From Casp-alpha2 sp036337015 (lineage in GTDB: Bacteria > Pseudomonadota > Alphaproteobacteria > Rhodospirillales > Casp-alpha2): 64,000 bases of DNA. Made by a program: the position numbers and the translations under genes. The DNA lies in contig JAYZEZ010000007.1 in the NCBI GenBank assembly GCA_036337015.1, positions 186,001-250,000 on the forward strand, given 5' to 3'. This document shows positions 9,569-19,204 of the stretch, one piece after another; positions within the stretch are counted from its first letter, which is position 1; each line of letters starts with the position of its first letter. The notes below the pieces were generated by a model. The model did not search any database and was not told the origin of the DNA. It saw only the letters and a list, made by a program, of their open reading frames with translations.

Positions 9569-10852
9569 CTAAGATAAAATCAGTATTGCCCGAAAATCAT
9601 TAACATTAGTAAAGGTAGCACCAGTAACCACAAGATCGTCAAGTTCTTGGAAGAAAATATAAGCGTCATTTTCTTCAAGAAGCTTTTCTGGATCTATACC
9701 TACTTCACTAGCCCTTGACAAAGAGTCTGGGAATACCAACCCTCCCGCATTATCTTCTGATCCATCAATACCATCGGTATCGCAGGCAATGGCATAAACT
9801 TTTTCTGCACCATTAAGCGCGAGCGCTAAAGCAAGCAAATATTCCGTATTTGGACCACCTCGACCCCCTTCTCCTTTTATTGTTACCGTTAACTCACCGC
9901 CTGATAGCAAAACAGCTGGTGGTTTAACAGGACCAACACCAGAGATTATAGATAGCGCTAGTTTAGCATGCTCAATTGCAACATCTCTTGCCTCGCCTTC
10001 AATAGAATCACCTAAGATTAAAGGCGCAACTCCCTTTTTCTCTGCCAGTCTCGCTGATTTCTCAAGGCTATCTTGAGGTTTGGCAATAATAAAATTATTA
10101 ACCGATTTAAACTCCCTATTTCCATGTTTAGGAGTTTCTGCCTCATCACTATCTAACCACGCAGCCACATTGGGAGGCACATCAATAGAAAATTTTTTCA
10201 AAATTTTATAGGCGTCATCAGTTGAATAATTATCAGCGACGGTTGGCCCTGATGCAATCACGGCAGGATCATCTCCTGGAACATCGGAAATTAATAGGCT
10301 AACTACTTGTGCAGGATAAGCGGCTTGAGCTAAACGGCCACCTTTTATCGACGATAAATGCTTCCTTACGCAATTCATTTCACTTATGGTTGCACCGGAA
10401 CGCAACAAAGCTGTATTAATGGTTATTTTATCTTCAAAAGTAATTCCAGCTGCTGGTAAAGATAACAATGCTGAACCTCCACCAGATATTAAACAGAGCA
10501 AAAGATCTTTAGGGCCTAAGTCTTTTGCAAGCTTGAGAATTCTTTCTGCTGCTTTTAAGCCATTTAAATCAGGAACAGGATGAGCTGCCTCAATGATTTC
10601 AATCTGATCACACGGCAAAGAGCCTCCATAACGCGTGACCACCAGCCCTGAAATTTTACCAGACAAAGATTTTTCCACTGCAAGCGCCATAGCTGCCGAA
10701 GCCTTGCCAGCACCAACAACCACTATTCTTCCTTTGACGGTGTTAAAAGAGTGGTGCTCTAGATGAGCTGATACACACTTTGAAGGATCAGCAGACTCAA
10801 CTGCAACATCAAAAAGTTGGCGCAATATTTTCGCGGGCCCTTCAACTGTCAT
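9569..10852 (-). CDS. Glycerate 2-kinase (DUF4147/MOFRL family)
   Basis: This 427-residue protein phosphorylates glycerate to 2-phosphoglycerate. The N-terminal DUF4147 domain shows VVGAGKASAAMA, ISGGGSALL and MNCVRKHLSSIKGGRLA; the C-terminal MOFRL domain shows LLSGGELTV, GGRGGPNTEYLLALAL and ACDTDGIDGSEDNAGG. It lies 136 bases downstream of glcF on the same strand, which suits a role in returning glycolate-derived C3 acids to central metabolism. Tartronate-semialdehyde-forming enzymes (Gcl, GlxR) are not in this window, so the full glycerate pathway is not shown. Confidence 0.9.
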   Translation of the reverse strand: MTVEGPAKILRQLFDVAVESADPSKCVSAHLEHHSFNTVKGRIVVVGAGKASAAMALAVEKSLSGKISGLVVTRYGGSLPCDQIEIIEAAHPVPDLNGLKAAERILKLAKDLGPKDLLLCLISGGGSALLSLPAAGITFEDKITINTALLRSGATISEMNCVRKHLSSIKGGRLAQAAYPAQVVSLLISDVPGDDPAVIASGPTVADNYSTDDAYKILKKFSIDVPPNVAAWLDSDEAETPKHGNREFKSVNNFIIAKPQDSLEKSARLAEKKGVAPLILGDSIEGEARDVAIEHAKLALSIISGVGPVKPPAVLLSGGELTVTIKGEGGRGGPNTEYLLALALALNGAEKVYAIACDTDGIDGSEDNAGGLVFPDSLSRASEVGIDPEKLLEENDAYIFFQELDDLVVTGATFTNVNDFRAILILS

Positions 10853-10916
10853 TAGAACATGATCTTACAAGAAAATAAAACACCTTGATATCCCTGCGTC
10901 ATTCATAAAAAGACTC

Positions 10917-10930
10917 AAGCTACGTAGCTT
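10917..10930. promoter_or_regulatory. Perfect 14-base palindrome upstream of glycerate kinase
   Basis: AAGCTACGTAGCTT is a perfect palindrome lying 65 bases upstream of the glycerate kinase start codon, in the gap after glcF. It could be an operator for a dimeric regulator. No regulator gene is adjacent, so this is a candidate only. Confidence 0.35.
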
Positions 10931-10988
10931 AATCAACGTCTTTAATAAGATAAATTTGAAGGTTTTGCATAACAGTTTGTTCAAAAAA

Positions 10989-12281
10989 TTAAAGCCCTAA
11001 TGGTTTGGGTCCACCAGTCGCCCAATCCAGAAGCTCTACTGTATGCAGAACCGGCATCTCTTTCCCGATAGAAGAAAAGCCCTGAGCTATCTGCACAAGA
11101 CAGCCAATATTTCCAGTGGCTATGATATCATTTCCTAGAACATCAAGATTATTCACTTTGCGAACTTGCAACTCTCCTGCTAATTCCTGCTGCAACAAAT
11201 TATAGGTTCCTGCTGAACCACAACAAATATGTCCTTCCAAAGGCTCACATACTTCAAAGCCTGCTTGTCTTAGCAAATCTTTAGGCTGATTATGTAATTG
11301 CTGGCCATGTTGCATAGAACAAGCCGAGTGGTAAGTAACGGTAGGTTTAATATCATCCAGCACATTAGTTAATCCAATTTCAGTAATAATTTCTGTAACA
11401 TCGCACGCAATAGTTGAAATTTTTCTCGCCCGCTTAGCCCAGTTAACATCTTCTCTAAAAATCCAGCTATAATCTTTAATCATAGTACCGCAACCGGAAG
11501 CATTGATTATTACGGCGTCAACACTTGCCTTTTCCCAAGCTTCTATATTCGCTTTTGCCTGATTTTCAGCTTCAGTTGAACGCCCCATATGATGTACCAA
11601 AGCACCACAACATCCAGCGCCATCAGCTACCACAACCTCACAACCATGACGTGTCAAAAGTCGAACCGTTGCTTCATTAATTTCAGGTCGCAGAACTTGT
11701 TGCGCGCAGCCAGTCATCAAGGCAACACGTTTAATACGGTTTCCTTTAGACAAGAAAACCTGAGGACGATCTATAGAAGATTTAGACGGGATGGATGATG
11801 GTGCAATTGCCACTATTTCATTAAGCCGACCAGGAAGTAATTTCCGAAAAGGCTTAACCAAGCGAGCTGCTCCAAGCACCCATCGGAATAAATTTGGGTT
11901 TGGCAATACAACGGCTAAAAACTTACGCAACAATCTTTCAGTTATGGGACGAGAGAAAGCATTTTCAATCCTAACCCTAGCTAAATCAATCAAATGCATA
12001 TAATCAACAGATGCTGGGCAAGAAGTCACGCAAGACAAACAAGATAGACATCGATCAATATGTCTAACCACTTTAGGCTTCGGAGAAACAGAGCCATCAG
12101 TTTCTAAAAGATTCTTAATCAGATAAATACGTCCTCGTGGACTGTCCAATTCGTCACCTAGCAAAATATATGTTGGACAGGTTGCCGTACAGAAACCACA
12201 ATGCACACACTTTCGAAGTATTTCATCAGCAGCTCTAATCTCAGGATCTCTATATTGATCAGAAGTAAATTCGGTCTGCAT
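10989..12281 (-). CDS. glcF: Glycolate oxidase iron-sulfur subunit
   Basis: A 430-residue protein with two 4Fe-4S motifs, CVHCGFCTATCP and CLSCLSCVTSCP, in the first 110 residues. It also has two cysteine-rich (CCG) domains, seen as GAGCCGALVHH and HICCGSAGTY. It passes electrons from the GlcD flavin to the respiratory chain. The ATG at 12281 has GAAGG upstream and matches the family N-terminus; an in-frame GTG at 12293 would overlap glcE by 8 bases. Third gene of glcDEF. Confidence 0.95.
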   Translation of the reverse strand: MQTEFTSDQYRDPEIRAADEILRKCVHCGFCTATCPTYILLGDELDSPRGRIYLIKNLLETDGSVSPKPKVVRHIDRCLSCLSCVTSCPASVDYMHLIDLARVRIENAFSRPITERLLRKFLAVVLPNPNLFRWVLGAARLVKPFRKLLPGRLNEIVAIAPSSIPSKSSIDRPQVFLSKGNRIKRVALMTGCAQQVLRPEINEATVRLLTRHGCEVVVADGAGCCGALVHHMGRSTEAENQAKANIEAWEKASVDAVIINASGCGTMIKDYSWIFREDVNWAKRARKISTIACDVTEIITEIGLTNVLDDIKPTVTYHSACSMQHGQQLHNQPKDLLRQAGFEVCEPLEGHICCGSAGTYNLLQQELAGELQVRKVNNLDVLGNDIIATGNIGCLVQIAQGFSSIGKEMPVLHTVELLDWATGGPKPLGL

Positions 12282-12285
12282 GATA

Positions 12286-13509
12286 TCACACACCTTCGTA
12301 TAATCGGCCAGGATTTAGTACTTTATTTGGATCAAAACCATTTTTTATTCTTAATGTTAGCTCACTAAGAGCACCAGATAGCGGCTCAAAAACTGGTACT
12401 CTCTGCCGTATACTTGGCTTAGCACGAACAAGAGTTGCATGCCCGCCACTAGTCTTTATGGCACCTCGAATTATTTCTGTGTTAATTTCTGTATCTTCTA
12501 TAGCAAGCCAAACTAGACCCCCGCCCCAATCGTATAGGACATTTGCTTTTACAGAATTGAGTATATTTCTAACTATGCCTGCACTATCCATAGGAGGAAC
12601 AGAGAGACGCCAGACTTGCCCATCGCCAAGCAATTCGCCAACATTTGCAATCTCCCTCCAAAGCAAAGTGGAATTATGCGAATGTAGCTCTTCTGTAGCG
12701 CCAAATTTACTTGATAAGCCTCTTAACGATTTACAACGATGTTCAACAGACTTACTTGGTCCTTCAACACGAATTGCGGTAACTCCTGTACCCGAATTTA
12801 ATAAATATTGAATTTTAGATCGAGATGCTATCGGATATGGGAGATGTGCGGCAGCTGAAACTTCATTGGAACTTCCTAAAGCCATTGCTAGAACCTTTAC
12901 AGCCTGAACATCATCCAAACCAAAGCATAACACAGTTCTAATTTTTTCTGCTACCGGCATGACTTTAAAAGTTACTCTACTCATAACAGCCAATGTTCCG
13001 AAAGAACCAGCTAATAGTTTAGACAAATCAAAGCCGGTAACATTCTTGACAACTGTTCCACCAGACTTAAAGACTTCACCTCTTCCACTAACAGCATTAA
13101 ACCCTAAGAAATGATCCCTTGCTGCACCAACTTGGATACGTCTTGGACCAGCGAGATTACAAGCTATGGCCCCTCCTATTGAACCATTTTCATCTCTATC
13201 TTCTTCCGATCCAAGAAGCACTCCCATATCGGGTGGCTCAAAAGCCAATTGCTGATTATTCTGCCTAAGCGTGGCCTTAATCTCAGCTATGCTCGTTGCA
13301 ACATCAGCTGTCATAAAAAGTTCACGTGGCTCATAAGTAGTAATTCCTTTTAAACCACTAAGATCAAGGTTGTGACTAGCAAAAATAGGCCTTCCAAAAT
13401 TTTGTTTTGAACCTCTTCCCCTAATATTGAAAGACTCTCCTTTCGCAACAGCCCAACTTACTGCTTCAAGAAGCTGATCAATATTCTCTGGTCGCCAACT
13501 CTTGCTCAT
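12286..13509 (-). CDS. glcE: Glycolate oxidase FAD-binding subunit
   Basis: A 407-residue protein of the FAD-linked oxidase type. RGRGSKQNFG is the FAD-binding loop, and GGTVVKNVTGFDLSKLLAGSFGTL (GGTVVKNVTGFDLSKL) is the GlcE signature. The C-terminus ends FDPNKVLNPGRLYEGV, as in GlcE. It forms the glycolate dehydrogenase complex with GlcD and GlcF. It lies 9 bases after glcD and runs into glcF, so the three genes are one transcript. Confidence 0.95.
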   Translation of the reverse strand: MSKSWRPENIDQLLEAVSWAVAKGESFNIRGRGSKQNFGRPIFASHNLDLSGLKGITTYEPRELFMTADVATSIAEIKATLRQNNQQLAFEPPDMGVLLGSEEDRDENGSIGGAIACNLAGPRRIQVGAARDHFLGFNAVSGRGEVFKSGGTVVKNVTGFDLSKLLAGSFGTLAVMSRVTFKVMPVAEKIRTVLCFGLDDVQAVKVLAMALGSSNEVSAAAHLPYPIASRSKIQYLLNSGTGVTAIRVEGPSKSVEHRCKSLRGLSSKFGATEELHSHNSTLLWREIANVGELLGDGQVWRLSVPPMDSAGIVRNILNSVKANVLYDWGGGLVWLAIEDTEINTEIIRGAIKTSGGHATLVRAKPSIRQRVPVFEPLSGALSELTLRIKNGFDPNKVLNPGRLYEGV

Positions 13510-13518
13510 ATAAACACG

Positions 13519-15006
13519 CTAAAACCTAGGAATCTTAGGGAATGGCAGCTTACCTTCGTGAACAAACATACGCCCCAATTCTGCACAACGATGAAGCTTT
13601 GGATATACTTTTCCAGGATTAAGAAGATGGTCTGGGTCAAAAGCACATTTAAGGCGCTGTTGTTGTTTCAAATCATTTTCGGTAAACATCTCATACATTA
13701 GATCCCGTTTTTCTATGCCGACACCATGTTCTCCAGTTAATACCCCACCAACCTCAACACAATACTTAAGAATATCTGCACCAAATTCTTCAGCACGCTT
13801 TAATTCACCAGGCTCATTAGCATCAAAACAAATCAAAGGATGCAAATTGCCATCTCCAGCATGGAAGACATTAGCCACGCGAAGATTATATTTTTTAGAC
13901 AAATCACTAATCCGTTTTAAAACATCGGCGAGACACCCTCGCGGTATTGTACCATCCATACATAAATAATCAGGGGAGATCCGTCCAAGAGCCGGAAAGG
14001 CATTTTTACGCCCAGACCAGAATCTCAAGCGCTCCTCCTCACTCTCACTGATACGCACATAGCTTGCCCCAGCCTGCTTTGCTATTGCATCTATTCTCTC
14101 GATCAACTGATCAACTTCCACAACTGGACCATCCAACTCAACAATCAATAATGCCTGCACATCTAATGGGTACCCAGCATGAGTAAAGTCTTCGGTTGCA
14201 TGTATTGCTAGTTTATCCATCATTTCCATACCACTGGGAATTATTCCGGCACCAATAATAGAAGCAACACATTCACCCCCACTCTCATTTGACTGAAAAC
14301 CAATCAAAACAGCGCGAGCTGTCTCTGGTTTTCTTAATATACGTAAGGTCACTTCCGTTATGACACCCAAGAGGCCTTCTGATCCAGTCGCAACTCCCAA
14401 TAAATCGTATCCACCTGAATCTAAATATTTACCACCAATGCGAATTACTTCACCCGACATAAGCACCATTTCGATGCCAAGCACATTGTTAGTTGTGAGA
14501 CCGTACTTGAGTGAATGAACACCACCAGAATTCTCTGCTATATTACCACCGATAGAACACGCAATCTGACTTGATGGATCAGGCGCATAATAAAAACCCT
14601 CAGCCTCGACAGCTTGAGTAACAGCGAGATTAGTGACACCTGGTTGTGCAATAACGATACGATTATCAAAATCGATCTCTAGAATTTTCTTAAATTTACC
14701 CAATCCTAGTGTAATAGCATCCTCTAATGGCAAAGCTCCACCAGACAAACCTGTTCCAGCTCCCCGAGGCACAATTTTAACATTGTTTTCATTACAGTAT
14801 TTTAAAATACGAGATATTTCATCTGTCGTTTCTGGTAAAACCACGATCAATGGTTGAGCCTTATAAGCCATCAATCCGTCATGATCATAAGCACGCATTT
14901 CATCTGCGTCTGTAATCACCCCTTCCCCTTTAACAATGGACAACATTGCTTGAATGATTTGTTGACGACGAGAAATAGTTTCTTCATCAGGTTTTGGCAT
15001 TTTCAT
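13519..15006 (-). CDS. glcD: Glycolate oxidase FAD-linked catalytic subunit
   Basis: A 495-residue FAD enzyme that oxidises glycolate to glyoxylate. VPRGAGTGLSGGA is the FAD loop and NIAENSGGVHSLKYGLT follows. The substrate-side FHAGDGNLHP and GEHGVGIEKRDLMYEMF lie in the C-terminal half. The ATG at 15006 has GGTGGGG about ten bases upstream and fits the family length; an upstream in-frame start at 15060 would add 18 atypical residues. First gene of glcDEF. Glycolate is a major algal exudate, which fits a marine heterotroph. Confidence 0.95.
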   Translation of the reverse strand: MKMPKPDEETISRRQQIIQAMLSIVKGEGVITDADEMRAYDHDGLMAYKAQPLIVVLPETTDEISRILKYCNENNVKIVPRGAGTGLSGGALPLEDAITLGLGKFKKILEIDFDNRIVIAQPGVTNLAVTQAVEAEGFYYAPDPSSQIACSIGGNIAENSGGVHSLKYGLTTNNVLGIEMVLMSGEVIRIGGKYLDSGGYDLLGVATGSEGLLGVITEVTLRILRKPETARAVLIGFQSNESGGECVASIIGAGIIPSGMEMMDKLAIHATEDFTHAGYPLDVQALLIVELDGPVVEVDQLIERIDAIAKQAGASYVRISESEEERLRFWSGRKNAFPALGRISPDYLCMDGTIPRGCLADVLKRISDLSKKYNLRVANVFHAGDGNLHPLICFDANEPGELKRAEEFGADILKYCVEVGGVLTGEHGVGIEKRDLMYEMFTENDLKQQQRLKCAFDPDHLLNPGKVYPKLHRCAELGRMFVHEGKLPFPKIPRF

Positions 15007-15107
15007 GAACGAAACCCCACCAAAATTATTGTAAGGGAAAAATACAGGACCCGAAAACAAAAAAACCGGGATAATTTCTCGATTAAAAAATAAACATGAA
15101 ATTCTTT

Positions 15108-15233
15108 TTAACCCTGACGGGCTTTAAAACGTGGATTACGCTTGTTTATAACGTAAACGCGCCCTTTGCGTCGAACTACTACACAATTTTTATCCCGCGT
15201 CTTAGCCGATTTTAAGGAATTCCTGACCTTCAT
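15108..15233 (-). CDS. rpmJ: 50S ribosomal protein L36
   Basis: A 41-residue basic protein beginning MKVRNSLKSAKTRDKNC and ending NPRFKARQG. The length, the KVRNSLKS start and the VVVRRKGRVYVINKRNPRFKARQ body (quoted in parts) match alphaproteobacterial L36. It is the form with reduced zinc ligands: only one cysteine is seen. It lies upstream of glcD on the same strand, as a single gene away from other ribosomal genes, which is common in this class. Confidence 0.93.
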   Translation of the reverse strand: MKVRNSLKSAKTRDKNCVVVRRKGRVYVINKRNPRFKARQG

Positions 15234-15343
15234 GGTCTAGTTCTCCAATTCTTCCCCACATAGGGTTCTATTAGCTAAATTTAAGAGCGCGGAAATTAGG
15301 GGCTAGACCGACGAATGTCAATGCCCAAGGACTTGAAACCGTA

Positions 15344-16171
15344 TTAATCGCGCTTGCATACAATTTGAATAGGTATAGTTCGTTTCTCTTCAATACTTCT
15401 TGATGAGTTTTTTAACCTCTCAACCCCATCATCACCCAATAATACACTGGGGCTGAGTAATGGAGCTCCTTCTATAGCTATTTTTTTTCTAACACGTTGA
15501 GAAAACTCAATCATAACGTCACTTTGATCCTGAAAATCAATAATTTCAAAACCTACACTCTCAATGATTTGAATAATTTCATCAGGCTTTAAAAGATGGC
15601 TCTCTTCTGGTCTAAGTGCCCAAGGTACTGGGAAAATTGGAAGTCCACCTGGTCCTTCTGCATATTCTGCACAAACAAATAGGCTCTTATGCCTTATAAC
15701 CCGGAAAGCTTCTGCATAAAAAGTTTTTTTGTCGATGATATTCATCGATACATTCTGGCTATATGCAGCATCAAAGCTTTTTTCCTCGAATGGAAGATCC
15801 AGCGCACTGGCCTTCTGTATTATCACTTGACCGGATAAGCCTGTCCGTTCTGTTAGCTTTGCAGCTACATCACAAAATTCACTAGTTAAATCTATACAAG
15901 TTACTCTAGCGCCGTAAGCATAAGCTGCAAGTCTTGCCGGCCCTCCAACGCCCGCACCAATATCTAGAAGGTGCATCTCTGGATCTGGTTTAATTCTCTC
16001 AAATATTTCTCGGGTAGCTTCAACGCCCCTGCCATGCAAATGGTCCAAAGGTGCTAATTCTTCAGGCGTGAGTTTGTCTGGATCAAGTCCTGCATTCTTA
16101 ATCATTCTTTGAACGGCGTCCCACACCCCCCCTCTTTCCCAATGAGAAATAATTTCAGAATCAGTTGACAT
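15344..16171 (-). CDS. Class I SAM-dependent methyltransferase
   Basis: A 275-residue methyltransferase. Motif I is LLDIGAGVGGPARLAA, with an acidic residue for SAM in VTCIDLTSEF and later ALDLPFEEKSFDAAYSQNVSMNI. The pattern resembles UbiE and sarcosine/dimethylglycine methyltransferases; the acceptor cannot be told from sequence. The ATG at 16171 is preferred because AAAGG lies upstream; the frame stays open to 16240 but that stretch looks unlike the family. The gene stands alone between rpmJ and tRNA-Val. Confidence 0.82.
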   Translation of the reverse strand: MSTDSEIISHWERGGVWDAVQRMIKNAGLDPDKLTPEELAPLDHLHGRGVEATREIFERIKPDPEMHLLDIGAGVGGPARLAAYAYGARVTCIDLTSEFCDVAAKLTERTGLSGQVIIQKASALDLPFEEKSFDAAYSQNVSMNIIDKKTFYAEAFRVIRHKSLFVCAEYAEGPGGLPIFPVPWALRPEESHLLKPDEIIQIIESVGFEIIDFQDQSDVMIEFSQRVRKKIAIEGAPLLSPSVLLGDDGVERLKNSSRSIEEKRTIPIQIVCKRD

Positions 16172-16486
16172 AAAAGCTACCTTTGCCCCCAAACCATAGA
16201 TTATCTGGATAAAATATATGCCACATGCATCCTTATCCACAAATCAAAGAACTCTTTAACCAAAATAAAGTAAAATAAAATGCTCAAAAATTTGCAACAT
16301 GATTTAAAAGTTACGTCTTGAGAGTCTTGATTATACATTTTCAATCTATATCAAACGCGTTCACAAAAACAGGCCGCCGAAATGCAAGCGGTTAATTAAC
16401 TGCCCTATCTAACGATTTTCTTTGGTAGCAATTTTTTGATGTCTATTATAAAAGAAATTAGGTTTTAATATAAGGTTAGAAATAGC
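16172..16486. other. Intergenic region upstream of the methyltransferase
   Basis: About 315 AT-rich bases between the methyltransferase and the tRNA-Val hairpin. It should hold the methyltransferase promoter, but I cannot pick out convincing -10 and -35 boxes. No gene is seen. Confidence 0.4.
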
Positions 16487-16514
16487 TGGACCCCGAGGTC
16501 TCCCTAGGGGTCCA
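16487..16514 (-). terminator. Stem-loop directly 3' of tRNA-Val
   Basis: TGGACCCC (16487-16494) pairs perfectly with GGGGTCCA (16507-16514) around a 12-base loop. It starts two bases beyond the tRNA 3' end on the minus strand. Only a weak T-rich run follows, so it may be a terminator or a 3' processing signal. Confidence 0.6.
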
Positions 16515-16516
16515 GG

Positions 16517-16591
16517 TGGTGGGCACGACTGGGATTGAACCAGTGACCCCCTCGATGTCAACGAGGTGCTCTCCCGCTGAGCTACGCGCCC
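16517..16591 (-). tRNA. tRNA-Val (anticodon GAC)
   Basis: On the minus strand the acceptor GGGCGCG pairs with CGTGCCC (one G-U), followed by A and an encoded CCA. The D-arm reads AGCTCAGCGGGAGAGC. The anticodon stem CCTCG/CGAGG encloses TTGACAT, so the anticodon is GAC for valine. The T-arm GGTTCAATCC is standard. Confidence 0.95.
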
Positions 16592-16711
16592 AAATATTTT
16601 CTTAATTTTGGCGTTTTAACCCCAGAGAGAGCTCTTGGCAAGGAGGCGATTGACAAGTGATCTACAAAACTATTTTTTAATCTTAAGATTGACTACAACT
16701 CGAGTAACAAA

Positions 16712-17686
16712 ATGATCAAAGGAATAAAAGAAACCGTAACCGCTCCAACTGATGGCTTTCACCAAGAAGAAAGCACAATTGAAGTTGAGAAAAAAAAATC
16801 TCAACCGTTTGAACTTGAAGATTCGGAACACCATCTTAAGGCTTGTAAAGTTTCAACTCCAGAAGTACAGACTACTCCTGTAATTTTTACATCTCCTCAT
16901 TCTGGACGAAACTATTTTCCCCAGTTTTTAGCTTCTTCCAGACTTAATAAATTAGATTTAAGACGTTCTGAAGATGCCTTCCTAGATGAAGTCTTTAAAA
17001 GAGTTCCTGAAAATGGAGCACCGTTATTGTGTGCCAAATTTCCGCGTGCCTATGTTGATGTTAATCGCGAAGCTTTCGAATTAGATCCTACTATGTTCCA
17101 TGATCCACTCCCCAATTTTGTAAAAACAACGTCACCAAGGATAACAGCAGGTCTCGGAACTATTGCCAAAATTGTTACTGACGGTGAAGAGATTTACCAC
17201 GCAAAAATCAGCGTTAAAGAAGCGCTTTGGCGAATTGAGAATTTTTACCGCCCTTATCATGAAATTCTCCAAAAAATGATTAAAAAAACAAAACAACAGT
17301 TCGGCGGTTGTCTTCTAATAGACTGTCACTCAATGCCGCACCAATCATCACCTTTCTCAAAAATAACCGGAAAACGCTTTGATATAGTTCTTGGTAATTG
17401 CTTTGGAAGATCTTGCTCTAATAAACTAACAAATTTAGCTAAACAAACCCTTAAATCAACCGGACTAAGTGTGATCCTTAACAAACCCTATTCGGGCGGA
17501 TTTACAACAAGTAATTATGGGCGCCCAAACAATAGTGTTCATGTATTACAAATAGAAATAAACCGTTCTCTATATATGGACGAAAATCGTATTCGCCGAG
17601 GTCCAGGAATGACTAATTTGATAAGTTGCATGACTGAATTTGTTTCTACTTTAACTAAAATCGATCCTTCAATACTTAATGATTAG
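16712..17686 (+). CDS. N-formylglutamate amidohydrolase family protein
   Basis: A 324-residue protein of the PF05013 family. FTSPHSGRNY, PRAYVDVNRE and LIDCHSMPH carry the expected metal-binding and catalytic His, Asp and Asn residues. Family members hydrolyse N-formylglutamate in histidine breakdown, but many marine alphaproteobacterial members lie outside hut operons, as here, so the substrate is open. Residues 1-45 form a charged, probably disordered N-terminal extension; a later start is possible. It overlaps the next gene by 8 bases. Confidence 0.82.
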   Translation: MIKGIKETVTAPTDGFHQEESTIEVEKKKSQPFELEDSEHHLKACKVSTPEVQTTPVIFTSPHSGRNYFPQFLASSRLNKLDLRRSEDAFLDEVFKRVPENGAPLLCAKFPRAYVDVNREAFELDPTMFHDPLPNFVKTTSPRITAGLGTIAKIVTDGEEIYHAKISVKEALWRIENFYRPYHEILQKMIKKTKQQFGGCLLIDCHSMPHQSSPFSKITGKRFDIVLGNCFGRSCSNKLTNLAKQTLKSTGLSVILNKPYSGGFTTSNYGRPNNSVHVLQIEINRSLYMDENRIRRGPGMTNLISCMTEFVSTLTKIDPSILND

Positions 17687-18245
17687 TAAAATCATAAATC
17701 CAAAAATACTTATCCGTGATGCACTTGATTCAGACATGTCGGCGATACAATTAATATATTCCCATCATGTTCTTACAGGCCTAGCAAGTTTTGAAGAAGT
17801 TCCGCCCTCTAAAAAAGAAATGGCAGAGCGACGTAAAGTACTATTGTCTCAGGGCTATCCTTATAGAGTAGCAGAAGTTGATGGAATAGTTAGAGGTTAC
17901 GCTTACGCCGGCCCCTTTCGCACTCGATCTGCTTATCTTTATACGGTAGAAAATTCTATATACGTATCCATAGACAGCCAACGCCAGGGCGTTGGGACGC
18001 AATTGTTACAAGATCTCATAGATCGTTGTATAGATTGTGGTTATCGACAAATGATTTCCGTAATTGGTGACGCTAAAAATTTTTCTTCCATCGCCCTTCA
18101 TTCAAATTTGGGGTTCAAGAAAATAGGCATCCAACCATCTGTGGGTTTTAAATTTGGACGCTGGGTAGACTCTATCATCATGCAACGCGAGCTAGGGGAT
18201 GGTAACTCCAGCTTACCAGATAACCTTATTACGAAAAAACTTTAG
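17679..18245 (+). CDS. GNAT acetyltransferase, phosphinothricin-acetyltransferase-like
   Basis: A 188-residue acetyl-CoA-dependent N-acetyltransferase. IRDALDSDMSAIQLIYSHHV at the start, AYAGPFRTRSAYLYTVENSIYV in the middle (quoted in parts) and SQRQGVGTQLL (acetyl-CoA loop) are typical of the Pat/YncA subgroup. These acetylate small amines or amino-acid analogues such as methionine sulfoximine. It overlaps the preceding amidohydrolase, so the two are probably co-translated. The natural substrate is unknown. Confidence 0.85.
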   Translation: MISKIINPKILIRDALDSDMSAIQLIYSHHVLTGLASFEEVPPSKKEMAERRKVLLSQGYPYRVAEVDGIVRGYAYAGPFRTRSAYLYTVENSIYVSIDSQRQGVGTQLLQDLIDRCIDCGYRQMISVIGDAKNFSSIALHSNLGFKKIGIQPSVGFKFGRWVDSIIMQRELGDGNSSLPDNLITKKL

Positions 18246-18325
18246 GTCTTTTGCCATCTTTGGCACGATCGTTGCTTTGTATTTAAATAAATTTGGCTTC
18301 GACTGTGATTTATGATGAGTGAAAT

Positions 18326-19204
18326 ATGACTGGTCTTATTAAAAATTCGAGCTTTTGGGCATTGGCAACAATATTATATTTTACAAGTCAAACGATCGCT
18401 TATGAGTCCCAAGTATTTGAAACTAATAAGAATTACTGTGAAGAAATGACTAAGAACGCAGAAAAAAAGTTTGGAATTCCACAAAATCTTTTATCTGCTA
18501 TTTCACTAGTCGAAACAGGACGATGGGATAAATCACGCAATGCAAGTTTTACCTGGCCTTGGACAGTTACATCTGGCGGTAAGGGGCACTTCTTCAATTC
18601 CAAGGCCGAAGCTATTGAGGAAATTTCATACTTAATATCTAAGGGCGTGAAAAACATTGATGTAGGCTGCATGCAAGTCAATCTCTTTTACCACGGTAGT
18701 GCCTTTAAAAGCATATCTGAAGCGCTTGACCCTAAAACCAATGTCACCTATGCAGCAAATTACTTAAGGAAACTGTTTTCAAAAAATAATAATTGGATTA
18801 AAGCGGCAAGTGATTACCATTCAACAACCCCAAAATTGAACAAGGCATACAAAGCTAGGTTGCTAGCTCATTGGCCAGGAAAAAATCACAAAGTGGAAAA
18901 AAAACAGATAGTAACTTTCACTCCTTCAACTATTGACTATCAAAGAATGGCAAAGCTGAATTTGAGATTCCGTGCTCGCATAGAACGTCAAAACCAAATC
19001 AAAACTCTAAAATCAAACACCACTCAGCAATTAAAAGCCTGGCGTGATGCCCAAATTAAAGGAAATGGTATGGGTTTTTTTCTAGCTAAGCGCAGGGCAA
19101 CTCAAAGGCTGCAAAAAAAACGAGAACTAGCTCAACTAAGCAAAACTAAGAATAAAAAACTATACCACCAAAACCTAAAAAAAATTAATCTGACTCTTCA
19201 TTGA
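18326..19204 (+). CDS. Lytic transglycosylase (SLT domain), secreted
   Basis: A 292-residue protein with an N-terminal signal-like segment (WALATILYFTSQTIAYE). The SLT domain spans about residues 40-175: the catalytic Glu63 lies in ISLVETGRWD, followed by DVGCMQVNLFYH and AASDYHS. It would cleave peptidoglycan glycan strands in the periplasm. The C-terminal 90 residues are rich in Lys, Arg and Gln and look coiled or disordered. It converges with the cyclic-nucleotide-binding gene, their ends overlapping by 20 bases. Confidence 0.87.
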   Translation: MTGLIKNSSFWALATILYFTSQTIAYESQVFETNKNYCEEMTKNAEKKFGIPQNLLSAISLVETGRWDKSRNASFTWPWTVTSGGKGHFFNSKAEAIEEISYLISKGVKNIDVGCMQVNLFYHGSAFKSISEALDPKTNVTYAANYLRKLFSKNNNWIKAASDYHSTTPKLNKAYKARLLAHWPGKNHKVEKKQIVTFTPSTIDYQRMAKLNLRFRARIERQNQIKTLKSNTTQQLKAWRDAQIKGNGMGFFLAKRRATQRLQKKRELAQLSKTKNKKLYHQNLKKINLTLH

